From an uncultured Acetatifactor sp. (GTDB lineage: Bacteria > Bacillota > Clostridia > Lachnospirales > Lachnospiraceae), in contig CAJUCE010000007.1 of the NCBI GenBank assembly GCA_910584865.1, forward strand, positions 46,712-110,711: a stretch of 64,000 nucleotides of DNA. Direction: 5' to 3'. Position 1 is the stretch's first letter. Each line of letters opens with the position of its first letter. A model generated the notes under the pieces. The model searched no databases and was not told the origin of the DNA. It saw nothing but the letters and a program-made list of their open reading frames with translations. Position numbers and translations under genes: made by a program. Of the stretch, positions 8,158 through 15,386 are shown in pieces.

Positions 8158-8838
8158 ATGAAAAAGTTTTTATATCTGTGTATGGTGGCAGCGGTAATGG
8201 CAGCTGTGTCGGGCTGCGGCGGTAAGCAGGAACCGGGAACCGGAGAGGAGGTGCCTGGGAGCGGTTCGCAGCAGGAAGGACAGGCGCAGGCAGGAGCGAG
8301 CGGGGAATCTGAGGCGCAGAATGGGGAGGCCGCGGCGGGAAGCATTCGTCAGGAGCCTGAATATACGTTCACAAACTTAAACAAATTCCAGGCCGCGGCA
8401 CTGGACGGAAGCGAGTTTACCCAGGATGATTTCGCGGACAGGGATGTGACTGTGATTAATTTCTGGGCGCTGACCTGCGGCCCCTGCATTGCGGAAATGC
8501 CGGATCTGGCGGAACTGGAAAAAGCGCTGCCGGACAATGTGCAGCTGATTACGGTGTGTCTGGACGGCGCGGGCAATGAGGAACTGGTGGAGTATGTGAT
8601 GGAAAAGTCTGCATTTGAGGGAACGACGCTGCTGTCGGGGGACGGGGATCTGCTGACACTGAGCGGCGAGCTCCGCTATACCCCCACTACGCTGTTTGCC
8701 GATTCGGAGGGGAATATCGTGGGTGAGACGATTGTGGGCGGAAAGGAAAACCTGGCGGAATATTATCTGCGGTGTATCAACGATATTCTGACGGATATGG
8801 AGAAGGCGGAGATCAGCCTTGATACGGATGCGGAATAA
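8158..8838 (+). CDS. Thioredoxin-like (TlpA/ResA family) lipoprotein
   Basis: An extracytoplasmic thiol-disulfide protein of 226 residues. The N-terminus is a lipoprotein signal with lipobox VSGC (Cys about 19), followed by a Gly/Gln/Glu-rich linker to about residue 65. The thioredoxin fold then carries NFWALTCGPCIAEMPDL, where CGPC is the redox pair, and the cis-Pro region RYTPTTLF. AGGAGG lies eight bases before the ATG. It heads a cluster with a CXXC peptide and a polyferredoxin-like membrane protein, an arrangement seen in other Clostridia, which suggests electrons pass from the membrane Fe-S protein to this thiol protein. That flow is inference. Confidence 0.9.
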   Translation: MKKFLYLCMVAAVMAAVSGCGGKQEPGTGEEVPGSGSQQEGQAQAGASGESEAQNGEAAAGSIRQEPEYTFTNLNKFQAAALDGSEFTQDDFADRDVTVINFWALTCGPCIAEMPDLAELEKALPDNVQLITVCLDGAGNEELVEYVMEKSAFEGTTLLSGDGDLLTLSGELRYTPTTLFADSEGNIVGETIVGGKENLAEYYLRCINDILTDMEKAEISLDTDAE

Positions 8839-8979
8839 GAATGGCGCATGATAATGACCGGGTAGGAAAAAGGGAAAACGGAAAGAATGAACGGCATCGG
8901 CCTGTTCAGTGTCAGGAGCAGTGGCGGGAGGAATTTTTAAGGCGGACATTGTTTTGCCGTAATAGTATCAGGAGGGAAG

Positions 8980-9132
8980 ATGGGGAGCAGGAATCGGAAG
9001 TATCGGATCGTTCGCTTCAGCGTACTGGCCGCAGCCCTTATTTTGATGGGAATCGGGTTGTGGAAACAGGAACAGACGGAAGTATTGGGAAAGGCGGTGC
9101 GGATATGCCTGGAATGCATCGGAATCGGGTAA
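8980..9132 (+). CDS. Small CXXC-motif membrane peptide (CD1871A-type)
   Basis: A 50-residue peptide with a basic start (MGSRNRKYRIVRF), one membrane helix (SVLAAALILMGIGLW) and the ending RICLECIGIG, whose CLEC is the CXXC pair. It matches the short CXXC protein that commonly sits between a TlpA-like lipoprotein and a 4Fe-4S membrane protein in Clostridia. AGGAGG at 8970-8975 is well placed. It overlaps the assumed start of the next gene by 28 bases in another frame. Too short for many gene callers. Role inferred: membrane thiol in a redox relay. Confidence 0.85.
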   Translation: MGSRNRKYRIVRFSVLAAALILMGIGLWKQEQTEVLGKAVRICLECIGIG

Positions 9133-10265
9133 AGGGAGGAGCCGCTACAGCGTCCGGAACAGAAGCGGGCGCGGGGCGGGAAATCGGCGGTAAACCTGAG
9201 GATAGTGCGCCCGGAAACCGGGATGTTGAGAGTATAGCGCCGGAGAACATGAATGAAGGGAGTACAGCGTCAGAGAACATGAATGGCGGGAGTACAGCGC
9301 CGGAGAGCATGATGAATGGCGGGAGTACAGCACCGGAGAGCATGAATGGCGGGAGTACAGCGCCACAGAACGGAGGCAGGGAGAAAGCAGCGGCATCAGG
9401 CGGCGCATCCGGCCCCCGGATTTCCAGGCAGCGGATGTTTCAGCTTGCGGCGGCAGTGCTGTTTAACGGCTACGCGGCGGGCTTTCATAAGGGAAAGATT
9501 TTCACGGGAAAAAGCAAGGCAGTGTGCGTCCCGGTGCTGAACTGCTATTCCTGTCCAGGAGCCTTGGGCGCCTGCCCCATCGGCGCACTCCAGACGGCTC
9601 TGGGAGGCATCAAGCACCATTTTCCCTTTTACGTGCTGGGGATGCTGATGCTTTTCGGCATTGTTCTTGGGCGGGTGATCTGCGGCCTGCTGTGCCCCTT
9701 TGGCCTGGTGCAGGATCTGCTGCATAAAATTCCGCTTCCCAAGTGGAAGGTTCCCAGGAAAATCGATAAACCGGCCAGATATATCAAATATGCCGTTCTG
9801 GCAGTGCTTGTCATCCTGCTTCCGGCTTTTGCAGTGACGGAAAGCGGGGTGACGCCGCCTTATTTCTGCCAGTACATTTGTCCTGCGGGAACTTTGGAGG
9901 GTGGTATTCCCCTCTTGCTTGCGGATTCCGGGCTGAGGCAGGTGGCAGGAGCATTGTTTCAATGGAAACTGGCGGTGCTTGCGGCGGTACTTCTGGCTTC
10001 TGTGGTAATCCATCGTCCCTTTTGCCGCTACCTCTGCCCTTTGGGTGCGTTCTATTCCCTGTTTAACCGGTTCAGCTTTTATCAGATGAACCTGGATTCT
10101 TCCCGGTGCGTGGGCTGCGGGCAGTGCGAAAAGGTCTGCCCCATGGCTGTGGAGGTGACCAGGGACTGCAACGGGCCGGAGTGTATCCGCTGCGGAAAAT
10201 GTAAGGAGGTGTGCCCCGTACAGGCCATATCCTGCGGATTTGTGCGCAGGGAAGGGAAGGCATAG
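9105..10265 (+). CDS. 4Fe-4S binding polytopic membrane protein (NapH/CcoG-like)
   Basis: A membrane electron carrier. The conserved part begins near 9418 (RISRQRMFQLAAAVLFNGY). Then come cysteine loops NCYSCPGALGACPIG, CGLLCPFGLVQDL, CQYICPAGTLEGG and CRYLCPLGAFYSLFNR between about five membrane helices. Two C-terminal 4Fe-4S motifs follow (CVGCGQCEKVCP and CIRCGKCKEVCP). The start is uncertain. 9105 gives 386 residues and would overlap the CXXC gene, while several ATGs lie inside the tandem repeat at 9228-9377. The family normally starts just before the first helix, so residues before 9418 are an unusual low-complexity extension or are untranslated. Confidence 0.85.
   Translation: MPGMHRNRVKGGAATASGTEAGAGREIGGKPEDSAPGNRDVESIAPENMNEGSTASENMNGGSTAPESMMNGGSTAPESMNGGSTAPQNGGREKAAASGGASGPRISRQRMFQLAAAVLFNGYAAGFHKGKIFTGKSKAVCVPVLNCYSCPGALGACPIGALQTALGGIKHHFPFYVLGMLMLFGIVLGRVICGLLCPFGLVQDLLHKIPLPKWKVPRKIDKPARYIKYAVLAVLVILLPAFAVTESGVTPPYFCQYICPAGTLEGGIPLLLADSGLRQVAGALFQWKLAVLAAVLLASVVIHRPFCRYLCPLGAFYSLFNRFSFYQMNLDSSRCVGCGQCEKVCPMAVEVTRDCNGPECIRCGKCKEVCPVQAISCGFVRREGKA
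9228..9377 (+). repeat. In-frame 30-bp tandem repeat (about five units)
   Basis: Units at 9228, 9258, 9288 (33 bp), 9321 and 9351 (partial) encode variants of GGSTAPESMN in the frame of the 4Fe-4S protein. Copy number could vary between strains. Every full unit contains an ATG preceded by GGAG or AGAG, so it also supplies multiple possible starts. Confidence 0.85.
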
Positions 10266-10444
10266 ACCGAAACGCTTCTGCACAGAGTTCCGGCGGCGCA
10301 GCGGTGGCTTTGCCCGGGAACTCTGACACGGCAGACGGAAGTTCAGACAGGTAAGCCGTTTGGCGAAATGTAATCAGGACAGATGATGCAAAGAACAATG
10401 CAATGGTGCAGTGGCATAGGATACTGAATAAGGAGAACGAAAAG

Positions 10445-10989
10445 ATGAACAGGCCAAAGATGATTCTGTTTGATTACGGGCAGACTTTAATAGACCAGGG
10501 AATGAGTCCCAGGGGATTGAGCTGCCGTTGTCGCCGGAGGAAGTGGACAGGGTGTTCTGGGACGGGGCCACGCCCGGGCGCAGAGCCACGGAAGGGATAG
10601 GTGATTTCCTGGATTTCCTGCGGGAACAGGGAATCCGGACCGGGGTGGTGAGCAACCTGGCGTTTTGCGGGAAAGCCCTGAAGGACAGGATTGACGACAT
10701 GGTTCCGGGGCACAGGTTTGAATTTATCCTGGCAACCAGTGAATATCTCTTCCGGAAGCCGAACAGGCGGATTTTTGATCTGGCCCTGGAGCGGGCCGGG
10801 CTGTCTGCGGAGGAGGTCTGGTATGTGGGGGATGACTATGAGTGCGATGTACTGGGGGCGCGGAATGCAGGGATATACCCGGTCTGGTACCTGGGGGCAA
10901 TCGATGTGCCCTATACCAGGCAGGAGGGCGTGCTTATGGTGGAGAACTGGGGGGGAGCTGAAAGGGGTTTTGCAGGAGGTAAAAAGTGA
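10445..10989 (+). pseudogene. HAD-family hydrolase, internally deleted and frameshifted
   Basis: The N-terminal HAD motif MILFDYGQTLID is encoded from 10445, with an AGGAG site upstream. The rest is in another frame from about 10501 onward (GIELPLSPEEVDRVFWDG). It carries motif II VVSNLAF, FRKPNRRIFDLALERAGL and GDDYECDVLGARNAG. Intact relatives have roughly 60-70 residues of cap domain between these parts. Here they are joined almost directly and out of frame, so the product cannot be made normally. Ribosome frameshifting cannot restore the missing cap. The stop overlaps the GTG start of the next gene, showing the ancestral operon. An inverted repeat (AGAGTTCC / GGAACTCT) lies in the gap before it. 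Confidence 0.75.
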
Positions 10990-11819
10990 GAGTTATTAAT
11001 TTAATTGAAAACACACCGGGCACGGCGGATTGTCTGTGTGAGCATGGGCTTAGCTTTTACATAGAGACGAAAAATCATAAGCTTCTGGCAGACACCGGGG
11101 CTTCCGATGCCTTTCTCGCAAATGCGGAGCATCTGGGCATTGATTTAAAGCAGGTGGACACGGTGGTGTTAAGCCATGGCCACTATGACCATGGGGGCGG
11201 ACTTGCGGCCTTTGCCCGACTGAATCCGGAGGCGCGGATTTGGATGCACCGCGTGGCAGGGGAAGCCTATTATCACAGGAATGCGGCGATGGAAAAATAC
11301 ATCGGCATTTCACGGGAAGCGAAGTCCCTTCCGGGGATAGAATGGGTGGAAGGGGACCTGCGTATCGATGAGGAGCTCTTCCTGTTCGGCCATGTGACAG
11401 GGAGGAGGCTGTGGCCCCAGGGAAACCGCGAACTGATGCGGAAGACGGGGGAAAACTTTGAACAGGACGAATTTCTTCACGAACAGTACCTGGTAGTGGA
11501 GCAAGAGGGAAAAAGGGTTCTGGTCTCCGGCTGCGCCCACAACGGGATCCTGAATATCCTGGACAGATACCGGGAGATTTTCGGGGACGCGCCGGATGCG
11601 GTGATCAGCGGCTTCCATATGAGCAGGAAAACAGGTTACGGGGAAGCGGAGCTTAATCTGATACGGGAAACCGCCCGGGAACTGAAGACTCTGGACACCA
11701 GGTTTTATACAGGGCACTGTACCGGGGAACTTCCCTTTCAGGTGATGAAGGAGTTTATGGGGGAACAACTGCAGTATGTGCACAGCGGGGAGGAAATCTG
11801 CCTGGATGACCTGTTTTAA
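10986..11819 (+). CDS. Metallo-beta-lactamase-fold hydrolase (aminobenzene-phosphate synthase-like)
   Basis: A 277-residue metal-dependent hydrolase. The metal motif SHGHYDHGGGL appears near residue 60 and GCAHNGILNILDRY near 180. Then come SGFHMSRKTGYGE and a late FYTGHCTGE histidine. This layout fits the MBL subgroup annotated as 7,8-dihydropterin-6-yl-methyl-4-aminobenzene-5'-phosphate synthase, but the substrate is not determined by sequence. The start is GTG at 10986 with CAGGAGG seven bases upstream, overlapping the stop of the broken HAD gene. No terminator follows; the next gene is on the opposite strand. Confidence 0.85.
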   Translation: MRVINLIENTPGTADCLCEHGLSFYIETKNHKLLADTGASDAFLANAEHLGIDLKQVDTVVLSHGHYDHGGGLAAFARLNPEARIWMHRVAGEAYYHRNAAMEKYIGISREAKSLPGIEWVEGDLRIDEELFLFGHVTGRRLWPQGNRELMRKTGENFEQDEFLHEQYLVVEQEGKRVLVSGCAHNGILNILDRYREIFGDAPDAVISGFHMSRKTGYGEAELNLIRETARELKTLDTRFYTGHCTGELPFQVMKEFMGEQLQYVHSGEEICLDDLF

Positions 11820-11869
11820 ATGTAAAAGTCGTTATCCCATTGCGTTCCTCCCGGGAACCGGAAAGCCGG

Positions 11870-12481
11870 CTACCGTATTTTCCTTGCAATGATACGTTCG
11901 TAGGCATGTTCGTGTCGGATTCCGCCGGGGTGGGTATCGGAGAAGGTTCCTTCCTGATGGTGGACGAGTTCCCAGTCCCTGTATTTTTCCGGCAATTCTC
12001 CCACTTTGAAAAGGCTGTGGGTAAAGGGGGCGTTGTCCGGCGTGGCAGGCAGCCTGTCGGTGAAAATGCCGATTACATTGTAGCCTCCGACTTTGGTGGA
12101 GCTGCGCATTTTATCTATGAAGATATCTCTGTCTTCCTTTGGCGGCAGGTGAAGGACGCCGTGGGAAAGGATGATGTCATAATCTTTTTCGAAGACATAG
12201 TTTTCCAGGGCACAGCAGAAGAAACTGACTTTGACGCCGGAAGCGCGGGCGATGCCGCATGCCTTGGCGATTCCGGCGGCGGACAGGTCAAAGGCATCCA
12301 CGGAATGCCCCAGTTTTGCCAGGAAGACGGCATTCCTCCCTTCTCCGCAGCCAACATCCAATACGGAGGCATTGGGCGGAAAAATCGGGTAAAATTCCTT
12401 TATATCCACAGTGGGTTCTTTGGTGAAGGTGGAAACGGCGGTGTCGGCATAGGTTTGTTCCCAGAATGGCTGATTTGGCAT
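11870..12481 (-). CDS. Class I SAM-dependent methyltransferase (TehB-like)
   Basis: A 203-residue methyltransferase. Motif I is SVLDVGCGEGRNAVFLAKLG, typical of the TehB/UbiE-like group, followed by VDAFDLSAAGI and DIILSHGVLHLPPKEDRD. The end carries a His-rich GGIRHEHAYERIIARK. AGGAG lies eight bases before the ATG. It is closely related in layout to the next upstream minus-strand gene (12536-13372), which has the same SAM core plus an XRE domain, so the two are probable paralogues in one operon. Substrate unknown. Confidence 0.85.
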   Translation of the reverse strand: MPNQPFWEQTYADTAVSTFTKEPTVDIKEFYPIFPPNASVLDVGCGEGRNAVFLAKLGHSVDAFDLSAAGIAKACGIARASGVKVSFFCCALENYVFEKDYDIILSHGVLHLPPKEDRDIFIDKMRSSTKVGGYNVIGIFTDRLPATPDNAPFTHSLFKVGELPEKYRDWELVHHQEGTFSDTHPGGIRHEHAYERIIARKIR

Positions 12482-12535
12482 GGCGGTTCTCCTGTCTGTT
12501 GTAATTATAAACTTAACTCCCGGTTTGTTAAAATG

Positions 12536-13372
12536 TTATCGGCAGTCCGGCGCTGTCTTCTGTGCAATTAACGTATCCATACAGTGCTTGTGCGGCACGC
12601 CGCCGCTGCTGCAGTCAAAGACTTCTTCCCGGCAGGTATGGAACAGCCAGTCGTGATAATAGCCGAACAGTTCCCCCGAGTACCAGGGATGGCGCAGTTT
12701 TTCGTCCTCCGGATTGTCCCAGGAACGGGTGATGAAGGGCTTGCGGACAAATACGTTCATGGCGTTGATGCCGCCTGCGGCTGTATGTGCCTTCAGATTA
12801 TCGCAGAGCTCCCTTCGCCTGGGCTGCGGAATAAAATGGAGTACGCCGCTGCTGAAAATGATATCGTACTCGGAATCCGGATTGTAGTCAAATAGGTCAG
12901 CCTTGAAAAAACGCACATCCACATGGTTGTGCTCCGCGAGGTGTTTGGCCTTTTCGATGCCCTGTGAGGATAAGTCAAAGGCAGTCACAGCATAGCCGCA
13001 TTTTGCCAGAAATACGGCATCTTTTCCCTCGCCGCAGCCCATGTCCAGCACGCGGTAGGGTTTTATGGGGGGCAGGAGCTTCATGATGTCGTAGCAGATT
13101 CGGTTCGGCAGAAGCCCCCAGTAATAGTCTTCCGTATCGTATCGTTTGTCATAATCCGTTATTACGCTTCTGTAGCCAAGCAGGGCGTCCACGGTGGTGT
13201 GGAGTTCGGCGGCCAGTTTTGGAAGCATTTCGATGTCAGGGTAGGCGGTGCCGTTTTCCCATTTCGAGACTGCCTGGAAGGAAATGTTCAGGGATTTGGC
13301 CAGTTGGCTCTGGGTGAGCCCCAGTTCCCGGCGTCTCTTGCTGATGACTTCTCCTGTTTTCAGATGTTCCAT
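12536..13372 (-). CDS. XRE-type HTH fused to a SAM-dependent methyltransferase
   Basis: 278 residues. Residues 1-65 are a Cro/C1-type helix-turn-helix (LTQSQLAKSLNISFQAVSKW), residues about 100-278 a SAM methyltransferase (VLDMGCGEGKDAVFLAKCG; FSSGVLHFIPQPRRRE). It ends in GGVPHKHCMDTLIAQK, matching the GGIRHEHAYERIIARK ending of its downstream neighbour. The start is placed at 13372 (MEHLKTGEVIS) with AGGAGA 11 bases upstream. Reading further upstream enters a 34-bp tandem repeat array whose units resemble this very initiation region. Such HTH-methyltransferase proteins are common in Clostridia; the HTH may regulate its own operon (inference). Confidence 0.85.
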   Translation of the reverse strand: MEHLKTGEVISKRRRELGLTQSQLAKSLNISFQAVSKWENGTAYPDIEMLPKLAAELHTTVDALLGYRSVITDYDKRYDTEDYYWGLLPNRICYDIMKLLPPIKPYRVLDMGCGEGKDAVFLAKCGYAVTAFDLSSQGIEKAKHLAEHNHVDVRFFKADLFDYNPDSEYDIIFSSGVLHFIPQPRRRELCDNLKAHTAAGGINAMNVFVRKPFITRSWDNPEDEKLRHPWYSGELFGYYHDWLFHTCREEVFDCSSGGVPHKHCMDTLIAQKTAPDCR

Positions 13373-13627
13373 GTCCGTTACTTTCTCCTGTTTCCGGATG
13401 TTCCATATGCGCTGTATGCTTTTGTTATCAGGTGTTTCAAATGCGAAACCTGTTCCTGTTATCAGGTGTTCCAAATGCGAAGGCTGCTTTTGTTATCGGG
13501 TGTTTCAAATGCAAAGCCTGTTCCTGTTATCGGGTGTTCCAAATGCAAAGGCTACTTTTGCAATCGGGTGTTTCAAATGCAAAGCCTGTTCCTGTTATCA
13601 GGTGTTCCATATACGGGGCCTGCTTCT
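13356..13627 (-). repeat. Array of eight 34-bp direct repeats duplicating a translation-initiation region
   Basis: Eight contiguous 34-bp units start at 13356, 13390, 13424, 13458, 13492, 13526, 13560 and 13594. On the minus strand each unit has a purine-rich AGGA-like part followed by (A/T)TGGAACA(C/T)CTG or a variant. The unit at 13356 contains the real ribosome site and ATG of the XRE-methyltransferase. Units alternate between two subtypes, so the higher-order period is 68 bp. No spacers are present, so it is not a CRISPR array. The rest of the gap up to 13869 shows a 14-bp palindrome TTTTACATGTAAAA near 13811 and no gene. Confidence 0.85.
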
Positions 13628-13869
13628 TTTTAGGGGTTGTATATTTGTTGTTTTCTGCTTTGCAGATGGGTAGGCTTGGGGATGTTTCAGGATCCTTGTT
13701 GCTATATTTTAACGGATAGAAACAGGAAGCGCAATAACCGGGAGGGAGAATGCGGGAGAGGAATTCATCTGCCGGTTGAATTCGGAGGGGAGGAAGTCCG
13801 CTCGGATCACCTGTTTTACATGTAAAAGCCGGGAAAGAGAGACGTATTGAAAGGAATTGGGGCGGCGTG

Positions 13870-14871
13870 TTAAATACCGTATTTTCGGTAGAATTCATGC
13901 CGTTTTTCCCGGCTTGAGGATACGGCTTCCACATCCTTGTACTTTTTCTCGCTCATGAGGAGCTGAATCAGCCTGGCAAGGCGGTTTTCTCCTTTGACGG
14001 CTCCCTGCTCCTCGCCAATTGCAATGCCCCTGGACTCGCCAATTTTTATGCCCCGTTCCTCTCCGCGTGCTTCCAACATATCTATATATTCACACATAAT
14101 GATTTCCTTTCTTTCTCTTTGCTTTTTCAACAATTCTGCCATCTGATCTGTAAAACGTGTATCCCCGGTGAGGGCCGCCATCATCTCGCAGAGCGCTTCC
14201 GCATGGATAATGGGCTGTTCCCGACGGTTTTCAAAACTCCCTTCGTTCAGAAAATCCACCACAAATCCCAGGTCACTGGTGAATCGTCTCCGGACTTCCG
14301 GCGGCAGGCTGTGCATATGGTAGACTTCAAGCCTTACATCGTCAACCCGGTCCAAATCTTCCTGGGGGACACCGTCCCTGCGCAGCAGTTCATGGAGGCT
14401 TAAGGGAATCCTGGAACCTTTGTGGGTCCAGTCGATCACCATGCCGATTATGGGATAGACCGGCTTTCCGGAATCAAGCTGAGTCCGGTAGGCACCGCCC
14501 TGGTAGGAGGCCTTCCGCAGTACCTGCCGTCCTTCCAGGCCGGTTTCGTTTCCGATGAGGTACTGTATTTTGATTTTCCCTTCATTCATTAAATAGGAAC
14601 TCACGTCGCTGAACTGGCTGCGCAGGCCCTCTTTTCCCGGATAAAAACTTTCCGTGGGGGCAGGGATCAGATCTTCTGCCCGAAGCCGCTGCTGTCCCTC
14701 ATAGGCCAGGGCATTTTGGCAGTCAGCAAATACATCGCCGTATGCCAGCAGTATCTTTTCCAGAATGTCTTTCTGTGGAATGCCCTTCTTCTGCGGTATG
14801 TCCTTTTTCTGCGGAATGTTTCTGTTCTGTAGAATGTCTCTGTTCCGTGAGTTGTTCTTATCCCGTGCCAT
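13870..14871 (-). CDS. Rpn-family recombination-promoting nuclease/putative transposase
   Basis: A 333-residue protein of the Rpn (PD-(D/E)XK, PF04754-like) group, widespread and multicopy in Lachnospiraceae. The core around residues 55-250 includes GKIKIQYLIGNETGL and KPVYPIIGMVIDWTHKG. The C-terminus has the family's Gly/Glu/Ile-rich linker (ERGIKIGESRGIAIGEEQG). The N-terminal 30 residues are a low-complexity Arg/Asn/Ile/Pro/Gln stretch from short DNA repeats. GGGAGG eight bases upstream supports the start. A role in recombination-linked DNA cleavage is known only for E. coli RpnA-type proteins. Confidence 0.8.
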   Translation of the reverse strand: MARDKNNSRNRDILQNRNIPQKKDIPQKKGIPQKDILEKILLAYGDVFADCQNALAYEGQQRLRAEDLIPAPTESFYPGKEGLRSQFSDVSSYLMNEGKIKIQYLIGNETGLEGRQVLRKASYQGGAYRTQLDSGKPVYPIIGMVIDWTHKGSRIPLSLHELLRRDGVPQEDLDRVDDVRLEVYHMHSLPPEVRRRFTSDLGFVVDFLNEGSFENRREQPIIHAEALCEMMAALTGDTRFTDQMAELLKKQRERKEIIMCEYIDMLEARGEERGIKIGESRGIAIGEEQGAVKGENRLARLIQLLMSEKKYKDVEAVSSSREKRHEFYRKYGI

Positions 14872-15386
14872 CTGAATACCTCCCGTCCTTTATTCCGGGA
14901 GCTTATACGGAAACTCCCGCCTTTGTTTTTCTGAAATATAAGCAAGAATTTTCCGAATTTCAAGAGATGACTCTTTGACTGTCAGAAACGGTTATTAGAA
15001 AATCTGCCTGCCTGTTATCAGCTTATCATAGAATGGAATATTTTTCAATTCATTTTTCGGAGAACAGCCGAAAACAGCCGGCTGTGATGTCTGTAAAACA
15101 GACATATATGGAACAAAATTGCAACTGTTATTTCAAAAGAAAATATCAATAAAAATCTGTGAAAACAAAGGAAAACAACAGAAAATAACTAAAATAAATC
15201 AATATGAAGCATTAAATTAATACTTGCGCAATATGAAAATCTGTGTTACGATTCTAAAATCGGCAGCACAGATTTTTCACTGCCAAAATCAAACTCCTGC
15301 AGGGCGGAGCCAGGGAGGCAGCACTTCCCGACAATCCATTATAAATACAGGGCTAGTCCTCAGAAATGGGAAAGGAATCTTAGAAA
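14872..15386. other. Intergenic region upstream of leuA fusion with strong promoter
   Basis: 515 bp, AT-rich from about 14990 to 15260. The promoter TTGCGC (15224-15229), 17 bases, TACGAT (15247-15252) gives a leader of about 125 bases. The leader contains a GGCAG / CTGCC hairpin and a CTCCTGCAGGGCGGAG segment. I looked for the T-box signature GGGTGGNACCGCG and for a Leu-rich leader peptide and found neither. Confidence 0.55.
15224..15252 (+). promoter_or_regulatory. Promoter of the leuA-AraC fusion gene
   Basis: TTGCGC at 15224-15229 and TACGAT at 15247-15252 with a 17-base spacer; the only good plus-strand pair close to the gene. Confidence 0.55.

Noticed and set aside
8841..9104. N-terminal extension of the 4Fe-4S membrane protein from 8841
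   Set aside because: The ATG follows the TlpA-like stop by two bases without a ribosome site, and most of the stretch is the wrong frame of the 50-residue CXXC peptide.
13356..13627. CRISPR array
   Set aside because: The repeats are contiguous 34-bp units without spacers, and no cas genes are nearby.
14980..15386. T-box riboswitch or leucine leader peptide before leuA
   Set aside because: No T-box GGGTGGNACCGCG sequence, no terminator before the gene and no run of leucine codons in a short frame.
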